NCBI GenBank assembly: GCA_021292165.1
Contig: CM037878.1
Coordinates: forward strand, 256,357,921 to 256,421,920
Source of the DNA: Shinisaurus crocodilurus
Lineage: Eukaryota > Chordata > Lepidosauria > Squamata > Shinisauridae
Length of the DNA stretch: 64,000 nt
Direction: 5' to 3'
Shown: piece after piece, positions 45,001 to 55,242 of the stretch
Position numbering within the stretch: position 1 is the first letter of the stretch
How the letters are laid out: the number at the start of each line of letters is the position of its first letter
Position numbers and translations under genes: made by a program
The notes under the pieces: model-generated
What the model was told of the DNA's origin: nothing
Seen by the model: the letters and a program-made list of their open reading frames with translations, nothing else
Databases searched by the model: none

Positions 45001-45297
45001 CACATGTCTGAAAATTTGTAAAATCTACCATCAGGCAATTGCCGTTTTGGAACTTCTTGCCTCTTAAGTTTATTCATTGTTTGGAGATAACTACTGGAAT
45101 CCCTTTGTATCCAAGTGAATGCATTCAACTTAATTTAGGATTTAAAACATTGGATTTTGTTCGATCACTGCACTTTCTGTGGATACATTCTTATTGGTTT
45201 GAGGTCTGTTTGACCCTTGAGGCTTGCTCTGGAGCAGGAGCCCTGCTGCCACTCACCTTACTTGAAGGATGAACATGGCCCTTCGGGAGTAGATAAT
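45001..45297. other. No gene recognised
   Basis: About 300 bp of unrecognised sequence between the LINE relic and the dispersed repeat. Confidence 0.45.
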
Positions 45298-46010
45298 GGT
45301 TACTGAGAAGTTCAACCAGGATGGCTTTTACACATGGATTTTGTTGCCATCAGCCTAGCACCTTGTCCAATATGTCTAATATGTCTGTTGATCTGAAAGC
45401 TGGAGTGGGCAAAGGACTCATGGCAGCTAGGAGCAAAAGGATACTGATGGTAACTGAAGTTCATGACCTGTGAGTCCTCTATTTTAATGTAATCCACTTA
45501 ACAGTGTGTCCTCTATTTTAATGTAATCCACTTAACTGTGTGTCCTCTATTTTAACTTAATCAACAGGAGTTGTCCTCATCTGAGTAGGAAAACAATGGG
45601 ACCTCCAGATGAATGCAAATGCCTTCCTGCCTTCCTGACTTCCAGGTTACCACCACAATCAAGCAATACAAGAAGTAACCTATGCATTGGCCAATCTAAA
45701 GCCTTGGCAGAAAATATGACCCACTCCTAAAGCATCCTCACCTCCAGATAGATCAGCAAGTCAAAGCACCACCTGACCTGGATACCTTTCATGGTACCTT
45801 TTGTTCTCTATCTGTTTGTCTCATAGAGATCTGGCTTTTGTCATGCTGGATCAGCAAGCCAAACATCAGGGAGGAAGCCAGGAAGGTTTCTGTTAATTTT
45901 CCAGAACCACTCTATTGAACCCTTTATTTAGATCCATTCTGAATATGTCCAGAGTTGTTGCCTCCTTTGTGTTCTTTGCCTGAATTCTATAACTGCCTTG
46001 AGTCCAAAGT
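45298..46010 (+). repeat. Unclassified ~0.7 kb dispersed repeat, copy B
   Basis: Parallels 13398-14080 in order and orientation (GTTACTGAGAAGTTCA, GGCAGCTAGGAGCA, CCAGATGAATGCAAATG, GATCAGCAAG, GGAAGCCAGGAA). It differs by an internal triplication at 45471-45572. No terminal repeats or coding motif found. Confidence 0.7.
45471..45572 (+). repeat. Three tandem 34-bp units
   Basis: TCCTCTATTTTAATGTAATC recurs at 45475 and 45509, with a variant at 45543. Two units are nearly identical; the third is diverged. Copy A of the host repeat has no such array. Confidence 0.9.
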
Positions 46011-46078
46011 TCTTTGGAGAAAACTGAGGAGAGCTTTCATGGAACCAAATGTGCTCAGACACACTGTTGTGTGATTCT

Positions 46079-46500
46079 ACAGGCCAAACTACATGTTACA
46101 CTAATTGTAACGTGTAGCTGACACTTGTCTTACTTTTTACTCTCGTGAAAGTGCACATAGCCACAATTTGGATTGGGACCATGGCATTATGGGAGGTGAG
46201 GGTTAAATCTCCCCCACTCATCCCCCTCAAAAAAGAAAAAAGTCTCCATATAAACTTAGAGCCCATAGACCTCTGCACTGAGAGCAAATGGTGTGAAAAG
46301 GTGCACCTACATGCATACAATTGTGCAGGGATTCCAATGATGTAGAGCACCTACACACATACAGCCGTATGCGTGTAGGTGCTGCATGTGGCAGTTTAGG
46401 GGATGGACCAGTGGTGCATGATGATGGCAGGGACAGCAAGCACAGACCCTTGTTCCTTCCACACATTGCTCTACATATGGAGGGAATTTGAGAAGAGGGC
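46079..46500. mobile_element. Miniature element fragment (CCAAACTACATGTTAC family)
   Basis: CAGGCCAAACTACATGTTAC then TAATTGTAACGTGTAGC make a small palindrome at the left end. GGGACCATGGCATTATGGGA follows. A 17-bp hairpin (AGCACCTACACACATAC, one mismatch) lies at 46346-46383. The right end is not identified. Confidence 0.45.
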
Positions 46501-46514
46501 TAGAGTCTTTCAAT

Positions 46515-46650
46515 GAAATTCATTAGCAATAGATTCAGGACAGGCAAGAATGGACCTATTGAAATCGATGGGTCTTAGGTTAGTCATGACTAATTTGTCC
46601 CACTGATTTCATTGGGTCTACTGTAATCATGACTAACTGTATCCATCCGA
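46515..46650. repeat. Diverged foldback related to 62087-62212
   Basis: ATTGAAATCGATGGGTCTTA, then GTTAGTCATGACTAATTTGT and GATTTCATTGGGTCTACT match the interior of the element at 62087. Ends decayed. Confidence 0.5.
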
Positions 46651-46652
46651 TA

Positions 46653-46885
46653 AGAATAGACAAATTCATGGAGGATGGGTTCATCAGTGTCTGTATAGAA
46701 CCTCCATTTTCAGAGGCATCATATGCCACTGAGTACTAGTTGCTCTGGAGCTACGGAGAAGGGGGCTGTTACCTTCCATCCCTCCTTATGAACTTCTCAT
46801 CTGGTTGGTCACTGTGAGACAGAATGCTGGGCTAGCTAGATCTTTGGTCTGGTCCAATAAAGCTCTTCTTATGTTTTCATGTATT
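46653..46885 (+). mobile_element. CR1 LINE 3' end
   Basis: ATAGACAAATTCATGGAGGA, then GGTTGGTCACTGTGAGACAG and ATGCTGGGCTAGCTAGATC, with CTCTTCTTATGTTTTCATG at the end. Confidence 0.8.
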
Positions 46886-48665
46886 TTCTTTTCTATATAC
46901 TGATTGTTCATCTTACTGAATTCACTTTGGAGTTTAAATATTGAGGACACTATCTTGAAATCTATATCTATATCTATAGACTATATCATCTATCTATCCC
47001 CCCGCCCCCCAGCCCTCAGTCCTGGAGAAGATAGCTGTCTTGGCAGGATAGCAAAACAACCTGAGTGACAATTTCGTCTGATATTCTATTTTAGCTTTAA
47101 TATCTCTTCAGCCTAGATTCTCAGTTTTAAACCCATATTTCATAAAACAGCGCTTTTAAATGATAGATTGGTGTAAGGAACGAATTACATTTGCTGTTAA
47201 TCAAATTGCTTTGAAACTTGTTGCATCATTTTATAATGCATATTTATTTATTATACTTATATTATGCCATTTGGGAAACTCAAGGTAGCCTTGCAAAGAG
47301 CTCCCAGTTGTCTCCCTTCCAGGCACTTATTAGGCCCACACTTATGGCAGCTCTGTACATTATGATTCCTGCAGGAAATACCAGTGTTATAGTGCTGTTT
47401 GATGTAATGCATACATGAACTGTGAATGAGATATATGCAAGCGCATGTATCTTTTAACACCTTCTACATACATAGATCTGAAAATTCTGGCCAAATCAAG
47501 GTTCCTGGCCTGGACACATGTGTTTGTAGATATGTGTCCTTTTTTCTGTACCCCTGCAGCACTGGGTGGTGCCAGACCATTCACTTGTCACCAATGGTCA
47601 ATAAAGACATTTTGGGCTATTTTCACATGATGTGCAATAGTCACATGCTGATGCTAAGGCCTGATATATACATGTTAGGGCAATAGGGAATCTGACCTCT
47701 CTCTGCAGTGGTTATGTGTGCATGTTTCCTCCATATGTCCAGATTATGTACATTAGTCACATTCTATTATGATCCTGTTAACCAATTATTTAAAGACTTT
47801 GCAGTGATATAGTAAAATGTGGGTTCATCTTGAAAAATGGGGACTGTGAACAAAGTGACATGCACTTTGTCATGTGCAACAGTAGAGTTACCAACTTCCA
47901 GGATTCTTGTTATTTTAGCTATTTCAGGTTAAACTTCAGGTAATTAAAAAAAGGGAAGGGTGCTTTTAGATGTCAGATGTCCCCTGTTGTCTCAGCAGCC
48001 ACCAAGAGAGAATTGTAACATGTCCGTAGGTCTACTGCTGTGTTTCCATTAACTTTACAGTGTGGCATATTCATCTGCCTTGGTCCTATTTCTGTCTACC
48101 CCACTATAGTCAACAATGAGAAATGAGCCTCACTGCTTCTCACTATTCTTCAATAAATTCACAGTGGGTTCAGGGATTTCGTCTGTGATTACATGTGGGC
48201 AAACAATGATCCCAGTGTGAAATCACCATGATATACAACTTCCAAAACAAAATAACATCTGAACTAGTACCACAAAGTGTGGCACAAACACCACATAATG
48301 GAACCATCTAGAACTCTATTTTTCATTTTAAAGAAATGATATTTCTTCTTTGTTGCTTATTTATTTATTTATTTATATTATGCCTGGCCTGTGCTCAGAA
48401 ACAAATAGCAAATCAAAGGGATGTTTTTAACCCTTTGTGATTATTAGTAGGGATGCCATGAATATCCATGATCTTCCACTTCTGGTGTGCAGACCTTATC
48501 ATTGTTGTTGTCAATAAAGGACTCAAACAGGCAACAGTTGGGGGTTGGAGGGAGAGAAGCATCAATTGTTTGCACATAACAATGATGCATAGTAAGCCAA
48601 CTGTGGATGAGGATGAGGATATGAATGTGATAGTCAACAATTATTCAAATTTGCATTATGTTGCT
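46886..48665. other. No gene recognised
   Basis: About 1.8 kb with small tracts (ATCTAT near 46960-46978, TTTA repeats near 48357-48375). No recognisable exon or repeat family. Confidence 0.4.
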
Positions 48666-48942
48666 AAGTGTGGTGTAGTGGTGGGAGTGTTGGACTGGGA
48701 CTCCGGAGATCTGGGTTCTAGTCCCCGCTCGGCCCTGAAGCTCACTGGGTGACTTTGGGCCAGTCACTGACTCTCAGCCTAACCTACCTCACAGAGTTGT
48801 TGTGAGGATAAAATGGAGCGGCGGCGGCGGCGGCGGCGGCGGCGGAGGAGGAGGAGGAAGATTATGTAAGCCGCGTTGGGTTCCTTGTGGGGGGGGGGAA
48901 AGGTGGGGTATAAATATAATAAATAAATAAATAAATAAATAA
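48666..48942 (+). mobile_element. Sauria-type SINE carrying a (CGG)9(AGG)4 run
   Basis: AAGTGTGGTGTAGTGG head, GGGTTCTAGTCCCCGC B box, AATAAATAAATAAATAAATA tail. The usual (GGA)n spot in the body has become nine CGG triplets followed by four AGG (48819-48857). Confidence 0.9.
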
Positions 48943-48964
48943 GAGATCTGTGCATTTAATGGAG

Positions 48965-49473
48965 AGTATAAGAACATAAGAAGAGCCATGCTGGATCAGA
49001 CCAAAGGTGCATCTAGTTCAGCATTCTGTTCACACAGTGGCCAACCAGGTGCCTGTGAGAAACCCACAAATAGAACATGAGTACAATAGCACCCTCTGTT
49101 GCGGCCTAGCCACAACACCCTCCCACTTGTGTTCCCCAGCAACTAGTATACATAGGCATACTGCTTCAGAGGTAATATATAGACATCATGAGTAGTAGCC
49201 ATTGATAGGCTTATCCTCTATGAATTTGTCTAGGCCCCTTTTAAAACCATCCAAGTTGGTTGCCATTACTACATCTTGTGGTAGTGAATTCCATAGTTTA
49301 CCAATGCACTGTGTGAAGATGTACTTCATTTAATCTGTCCTGAATCTCCCACCATTCAGCTTCATTTGATTACCCTGGGCTCTAGTATTATGATCCACTC
49401 TAGTATTATTATCCACTTTCTCCACACCATGCATAATTTTGTACACCTCTATTATGTCTCCCGTCCTCTGCCC
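48965..49473 (-). mobile_element. CR1 LINE 3' end, continuing at 50207-50300
   Basis: Plus strand begins GTATAAGAACATAAGAAGAG, then CCATGCTGGATCAGACCAAA, and runs to ATAATTTTGTACACCTCTAT. It is the reverse complement of the CR1 end. CTAATTATGCCCAACATGGC at 50224 continues the same LINE after the insertions at 49482-50206. Confidence 0.78.
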
Positions 49474-49481
49474 CTCACAGC

Positions 49482-49889
49482 TAGGGATGTGTGAGGAATC
49501 CATGGGGGGGGGGGTTGAATCTGGTGGATTTGCCTGGTTTGGCTCCCCCCAACTCCACCTTGCTTTCCACTTCTCTAGTGCTGACTCGTGTTCTCCTGAG
49601 TCAAGCCGGGGAAGAAACTTCTGTTTTCAAAGTGGGACTGCTGTTTATGTAGAAATTGACATAACCTACACCAAAAACGGCCGTAGTTTGCACAATCCAT
49701 GCAAATTGCAGCCATTTTCAGTGGGTTCTTGGCATGGGTTATGGCAGTTTCTACGTAAACAGCGGTCCTGCTGTGAAAACGGAAGTTGCTTCCTGTTCCT
49801 GGGATCAACTCGGCCTGCTTCCAACTTGCATGGTGGCAAGCTCTGCAGAGACGGAGGTGGGTCGAGTGCCACAGTGCCACACATCCCTA
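49482..49889. mobile_element. hAT-like miniature element (408 bp) inside CR1
   Basis: TAGGGATGTGTGAGG and GCCACACATCCCTA are the ends. CTCACAGC (49474-49481) and CACACAGC (49890-49897) match at 7 of 8. The middle folds on itself: GACTGCTGTTTATGTAGAAA pairs with TTTCTACGTAAACAGCGGTC. Confidence 0.85.
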
Positions 49890-49897
49890 CACACAGC

Positions 49898-50206
49898 TAG
49901 CAAGAAACGCACCAGTTGCTCTCCAAGGTCAGGAAAGCAACCTTGGAGTGGGACTAAAGGGGGCAGGGAGGGGAGGAGACTGGAGCAGCCACAATACAAG
50001 GTATCCTGGCAGTGCTGCAGCCTCTTTCCCTCCTCCTCCGAAGCACCCCACCTAGATGGCCAAAAACGGCCATCTAGCAAAAATGCGAAGCAGGAGGAGC
50101 AGGGAGGCAAAGATCGCCTCCAATCCTCCTCCCGCTCTGCATATAGGATGCCCATAATCCTATGAGTTCAGAGGCTTATGGGCGTCTTGATTGGATTGTG
50201 CCCTTT
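49898..50206. mobile_element. Harbinger-like fragment
   Basis: The right end TTGGATTGTGCCC and the interior GATGGCCAAAAACGGCCATC (a 9-bp perfect palindrome pair) and GCCCATAATCCTATGAGTTC resemble the 8401 and 30528 elements in reverse. The left end is not found. Confidence 0.5.
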
Positions 50207-50304
50207 ATTTTCAATTTCTTTTCTAATTATGCCCAACATGGCATTTGCCTTTTTTCACAGCAACCGCACAATAACTGTGTAATGATGATGTGCTGTGCAA
50301 TTAA

Positions 50305-50387
50305 CAGCACAATACTATGCATCTCTACTACATCCTATTGAGTTTAACATGATTTACTCCCAGATCACTTTAGATAGGATTGCAGAC
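50305..50387. mobile_element. 83-bp Harbinger-like mini-element
   Basis: CAGCACAATACTATGC and GATAGGATTGCAGAC ends, TAA at 50302-50304 and 50388-50390. The interior ATCCTATTGAGTTTAAC is the usual core of this small family. Confidence 0.75.
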
Positions 50388-50398
50388 TAAGCCATTTA

Positions 50399-50503
50399 GG
50401 GTGTGATTCTATTCATATTGAGACAGAACAAAGTCCTGTCTGGCTGGAGAATGCTGGGAGCTGTAGGACTTTGTTCTGTCTAAACATGCATAGAATTGCA
50501 CCC
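50399..50503. mobile_element. 105-bp Harbinger-like palindromic mini-element
   Basis: GGGTGTGATTCTATTCAT and ATGCATAGAATTGCACCC ends, TTA at 50396-50398 and 50504-50506. Inner arms AGACAGAACAAAGTCCT and AGGACTTTGTTCTGTCT are exact complements. Confidence 0.88.
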
Positions 50504-50563
50504 TTAGTCTGCATACAAAGGCAATGCCCCCACCAATAATTTAATTCTACATTGAGAATTAAT

Positions 50564-50599
50564 GTAGCATATCTACGTAGAAACGTAGCATATCTACGT
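50564..50599 (+). repeat. Two 15-bp repeats, 21-bp period
   Basis: GTAGCATATCTACGT occurs at 50564-50578 and 50585-50599. Confidence 0.9.
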
Positions 50600-51177
50600 T
50601 TGCGGTTAATGTGTTCCAAATGTGCAATGCTAATAGGTGCAAAGGTTTTGCACTTTCCCAGTTTTTAGATCAGCTTTTCAGGGGGCAATTCAAATCACAG
50701 ATTATATGGGATTAGTGATTGTGTAATAGATAATAATTAAACCTAATGCTTAAAAGAACCCAGTGCCAAAAACTCCATTCATTTGTTTAACGTCATTGAA
50801 CTGTGTGTGCTGTTAACTAATTAAAATGTTCAAGAGAGCAGGTGTCCTGAATATTGCAAAAATCTGTTCTGTATTCAAGCTCCCTGAACTTCCCAAAATT
50901 TTGTTTATTAAGAAGACTGGATCTGAAGCTGAGGGTGCCGGTGCAGCTCGACACAACCAAAGTGCGAAGTGACCTGTGTCATGAATGATTCCCTTATAAA
51001 GCAGGAGGAAGGTACAACCAGCCTTTTAAAAGCAGGGTTTTTAAAAAAGGGGTATGGGTTGTACTGCCAATCACCCCCACCCTGCCACTTGACAGGAATT
51101 CAGTGGAAGCCCCGCTGGTGTTGCATCTTGTTAATGATCTATATGGTGCCATCAGTGTACATGGTGCTTTACAGAAT
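50600..51177. other. No gene recognised
   Basis: Unrecognised sequence. No exon-like region. Confidence 0.45.
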
Positions 51178-51545
51178 ACAAGAGGAAGTACTTCTCCACA
51201 CAGCACATAGTTCAACAATGGAATTCACTACCCCAAGATGTAGATGATGACCACTGACTTGGAAAGCTTTAAAGGGGGATTATACATTAATGGAGGATAA
51301 GGCTATCAATGGCTACCAGCCATGATGGCTGCTAAATACTAAATCAAATATCAGGGGCAGTATGTCTCTGAATATCAGTTACAAGGGACACATCAACTTA
51401 GCTATTGCACTCATATCCTGCTTGTGGGCTTCTCTTAGGCATCATCTGGTTGGCTACTGTGGGAACAGAATGCTGGACTAGATAGGATAGGACTTTTGTC
51501 TGATCCGGCAGGGCTCTTCCTATGTTTTTTAAATATTTTTATGTT
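51178..51545 (+). mobile_element. CR1 LINE 3' end
   Basis: GAAGTACTTCTCCACACAGC, then ATTCACTACCCCAAGATGTA and GAGGATAAGGCTATCAATGG, then GAACAGAATGCTGGACTAGA. It ends TATTTTTATGTTCTT. Confidence 0.85.
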
Positions 51546-51998
51546 CTTAAAACAGGTCCTTGTTGAACAATCTAAAATTTACAGTCTAAAATTTGGCACA
51601 GAAGAAACAACAAAGGAAGGATAAGGGAGGCAGGAGTAAAAAGGGAAGAAATATGTAGTTAAGTTGCACATGCTTAGGTTTATTTATAGACTAAGTTACA
51701 GTAGGGCAAGGGAACTAGGGGGCTGACCCATCTCAGAGATACCCGTGAAAAATCTGGATGGATGGAAAAAATAGGGGTCCTAGGAGATGCTGGTGTCCAT
51801 TGAATTATAAGCTGAATCTGTGCTTTTTCAGCAGGAATGATTAGAAGGGCAGAGGAAGTCAGAGAAACTGGTAGTTGACTTAACAGCCAGCAGCCAGGAA
51901 GTGTACACAGTTCATGTCTAATATTGGTAATCTCACCATCAGGGTATAGCTACTGAAGAGGCTCCATATAATTCAGGCAGTGTGAGAAGTCTGTAAGA
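51546..51998. other. No gene recognised
   Basis: Unrecognised 450 bp between CR1 and the pogo nest. Confidence 0.45.
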
Positions 51999-52000
51999 TA

Positions 52001-52502
52001 CAGTAATACCTTGGATTGCAAGTAACTTGGTTTGAGAGCGTTTTGCAAGACAAGCAAATTTTTAAATATTTATTTAATTCTTTTTGACTTGATATACAAG
52101 CGACATCTTGCAATACAAGTACTGTAGCACAGCTTAAATTAAAACTCTATGTAAAATTTTTTGGGGGGTGATTTTGTTTTGATATACAGTCATGCCTTGG
52201 ATTGAGAGCATAATTCGTTCCGGAAACGTGCTTGTAATCCAAAACACTCTTATATCAAAACGAAATCCCCCCAAAAAAATTTGTACAAAGATTTTTAATT
52301 TAAGCCGTACTACAGTACTTGTATTGCAAGACGTCGCTTGTATATCAAGTCAAAAAGAATTAAATAAATATTTAAAAATTTGCTTGTCTTGCAAAACGCT
52401 CTCAAACCAAGTTACTTGCAATCCAAGGTATTACTGTAAGAGTGTTTTGGATTACAAGCACGTTTCCGGAACGAATTATGCTCTCAATCCAAGGCATGAC
52501 TG
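52001..52502 (-). mobile_element. pogo/Tigger-like element A, interrupted by element B
   Basis: TA at 51999-52000 and 52503-52504. Element A is in minus orientation, in two pieces: 52001-52186 and 52437-52502. Removing 52187-52438 restores TTTGATATAAGAGTG, which is the complement of CACTCTTATATCAAA found inside the other copies. Confidence 0.9.
52187..52436 (+). mobile_element. pogo/Tigger-like element B nested in element A
   Basis: CAGTCATGCCTTGGATTGAG to AATCCAAGGTATTACTG, flanked by TA at 52185-52186 and 52437-52438. 250 bp and near-identical to its host and to 22231-22480. Confidence 0.92.
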
Positions 52503-52504
52503 TA

Positions 52505-52939
52505 CAAGGAAACACCCCATTGCCCATTTCATGCTATGAAACAATAATATTGCTTTGCCGCTATAGAGGACTTAAGAAAAACCATTTTTCTCGAGTGGCA
52601 ATTAGAATGATAAGAGGTATATTTGTTCAAGGCATGACATGGATAGATATTTGGTCATCTGCCTGAAGTGCCCCAGGGATCAGCCCAAATTCCTTGTGCC
52701 TGCTCACAGAGATTGAAGCAACTGAAGAATGAGGTATGACGGTGCCAAACCTGCAAGGAGTTCAGAATTAAATTACAGGCACGGAGATAATACTGTGGAA
52801 CTGCATCATCCAAACACATGCAATCTTCATAAAATAGACACATAACATTCACATGGCAGTGCACATGGTTGTTGTACAAGGAAAGGGGGTTCCTGCCTAC
52901 ACATAAATCACAGAACCATGAACAATCCCAAAATGGGAC
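52505..52939. other. No gene recognised
   Basis: Unrecognised. The minus-strand frame 52655-53146 overlaps the following LTR and has no recognisable domain. Confidence 0.4.
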
Positions 52940-53783
52940 TGTCACAGACCAGTCACACCCTGTTCCATGTGTGGAAGGGAACCCAGGCAAAATAGTGTGC
53001 CCCATTCTTTTTTGCCCTTCCTTTCCGGGGTGTAGGGATTGGGCCCACTCTTCCTGCAGCGGAGAACCTGGAAACGGATTCGGAGGAAGAGGGGGAGGGC
53101 AGAGAGTTGGAAGGGGGGGAAGCACTAGCAGCACCTGGCTCTCCAAGGCTGAGAGCTTTAGAGATAGACTCTACAGGCAGGGAGGAACGGGCGGTGTCAG
53201 ATTCCGTGGGAAAGCAGGCTGAGCTCTCTGATGGGGAGGAGGGTGTTTCCAGCATCACAGACCCCAGAGTCAGACTTCAACTTAGGAGGAGGGAACAGCT
53301 GACAAGCATCAGGTGCTCTGCGAGACTGGCTCGTAAGTATAAGCAGGGCCGGTGCTACCATTAGGCCAACTAGGCAGCTGCCTAGGGCACAAGGCTAAAG
53401 GGGGTGCCAGAAACACCTTCAAAAAAAAAATACAGCGCTCTCAAGTGGGAAGGGGCCCCGCTAAATATCTGATCTTGCCTAGGGCACCAAACTGCCTTGC
53501 ACCGGTCCTGAGTATAAGGACCCACCTTAGGGGACCTAGCTGGGGGGCTGGTTGACTCTGGAAGGGAGGGGAACTCCTCAGTTTGGAATCAACTTCTCAG
53601 CTATAGGGCTAACTTCATAAATGGCTATTATTCTAACTAGCATGTGGCTTGTGATTGACTCTGCTAATCACTCCTTTGTCATTCAAAGCCAGATTCCTAG
53701 GCTGGCCTGAATAAAGCTTTTCAGTTAGGAGCCTACATGTGGATTCTTCTTAGAAGGAGGAGGAGGGAGTTTCACCCATGACA
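52940..53783 (+). mobile_element. Candidate solo LTR containing a nested hAT element
   Basis: TGTCACAG at the left and CATGACA at the right make short inverted ends. AGTATAAGG (TATA-like) and GAATAAAGC (polyadenylation signal, about 53710) are in LTR order and spacing. Without the nested element it is about 670 bp. The 5-bp flanks GGGAC/CAGAC agree only at 3 of 5. Superfamily not determined, and no internal region is present. Confidence 0.55.
53344..53510. mobile_element. 167-bp hAT miniature element with perfect duplication
   Basis: CAGGGCCGGTGC and GCACCGGTCCTG are the ends. AGTATAAG flanks both sides (53336-53343 and 53511-53518). Interior ACTAGGCAGCTGCCTAGGGC is itself palindromic. Relatives: 54939-55102 and 60630-61440. 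Confidence 0.95.
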
Positions 53784-53981
53784 CAGACGACTTTTCCACT
53801 GCCACCAGGTAGAAATCTCCCCCCCCCCCCGACTGCTTCCACTAAACCAGCCTTAAAACTCACACTACCTAAGGGTTGTGTATTAGATGTGGGTGGATAA
53901 CCAAATAAAAAGACACCGCAGAGTTTCAAAGAAGAAAGTTTAAAAGTTTACTTGAAAAATGTTTCATAGATTTTCATAGAT

Positions 53982-54905
53982 CAGTGATGGCAAACCTTTT
54001 TGAGCCCGAGTGCCCAAACTGCAACACAAAACCAACTTATTTATTTCAAAGTGCCAACACTGCAATTAAACCTGAATACCGAGGTTTTAGTTTTAGAAAA
54101 ACAACTCATACAGTTGTCCAAACTAATTAACATCTTTTGTCTTTAAAGAAAAACACAATAACAGAGCTTTCAATGATACAGTTTTTTGTTGGAAAAAAAT
54201 CAACTCAAAAAATTATTATAGTACTACATTGTACACATAACCTGAAGGGAATTTATACAAACTTTTTAAATAATTAGGCACATGCATTTTTGGATAAGGG
54301 ATTCTCAACTTGTAATATGATTATATGCCAGACTGAGATTGTATGGGGCAAGCTTTACCCCGGATCCTTTCCCTGCTTCTACAGGTGTCAGATTAGTAAA
54401 AGTAAAAGTCAACCTGTACTAGGATGAGCAAGATAAACAAGAAAACTAAACGTGCTTAACACATTTTAAACACTTTATGTCTTGGACTGCAAACACTGCA
54501 TTAGGTAAAAGTTTGCATTGGGCATTGGGCAAAAGTTTTGCACAATTAATGTGATTTTTGCTATTGCATGCATGCTGATAATTTGTCAAACCTTGGCTCA
54601 TACTCCGTTAGTTTGAGAGCAACACATGCAGCACTCAGGTCAACTGTTAGGGCTTTACATCCAAGCCATGCTCTGTGCATCATTCTTCAAAATCTGTTAA
54701 ATGTGATAACAATGTAGAAAAGAATTCTGTAACAGGAATTCTAGAATAAAATCATTCTGTTCCACACTGTGAGAAAGAACAAGATCATTAGTGTTTTGCA
54801 GAAGGGGACGGTCTTTTCGCGATCTGGTGACCAATGGCTCGAGTGCCCACAGAGAGGTCCCTGCGTGCCAGCTGTGGCACCCGTGCCATAGGTTCGCCAT
54901 CACTG
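53982..54905. mobile_element. 924-bp non-autonomous hAT element with perfect duplication
   Basis: CAGTGATGGCAAACCTTTTT and TATGGCACGGGTGCC.. (in reverse, CAGTGATGGCGAACC) are the ends. TCATAGAT flanks both sides (53974-53981 and 54906-54913). No transposase frame is evident; the minus-strand frame at 54697-54909 has no recognisable domain. Confidence 0.92.
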
Positions 54906-54938
54906 TCATAGATCATAGAGTTGGAAGGAGCCTACAAG

Positions 54939-55102
54939 CAGGACTGGTGCAAGGCAGTTTGGTGCCCTAAGCAAGATCCGATATTTAGTGCCCCCCTTCC
55001 CACTTGAGAGCGCTGTATTTTTTTCCAAGGCATTTCTGGTGCCCCCTTTAGCCCTGCACCCTAGGCAGCTGCCTAGTTGGCCTAATGGTAGCACCGGCCC
55101 TG
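54939..55102. mobile_element. 164-bp hAT miniature element with perfect duplication
   Basis: CAGGACTGGTGCAAGG and TAGCACCGGCCCTG are the ends; CCTACAAG flanks both sides (54931-54938 and 55103-55110). Opposite orientation to 53344-53510 and very similar to it. Confidence 0.95.
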
Positions 55103-55242
55103 CCTACAAGGCTATCGAGTCCAACCCCCTGCTCAATGCAGGAAACTAGAGGAGGGGTCTCCCATCCAAGTAATAACCAGGCCTGACCCTGCTTAGTTTT
55201 CCACGCTCAGACAAGCTGAGCCAGCGTAAGCCACAGGCCTGA

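Larger units (their letters stand above)
53962..55242 (-). mobile_element. 5S rRNA-derived SINE (copy 3), split by two hAT elements
   Basis: Pieces: 53962-53981 (CR1-like tail repeats TTCATAGAT), 54906-54938 (CATAGAGTTGGAAGGAGCC) and 55103-55242. The last carries, on the minus strand, AAACTAAGCAGGGTCAGGCC and TTACTTGGATGGGAGACC. Removing the insertions and duplicated octamers leaves about 177 bp, close to the 171 bp of copy 2. Confidence 0.82.

Noticed and set aside
45471..45572. CRISPR-like array
   Set aside because: Three abutting tandem units without spacers, in a vertebrate genome; local triplication of a repeat.
49439..49900. A 153-codon gene
   Set aside because: It spans the CR1-hAT junction; its openness is accidental.
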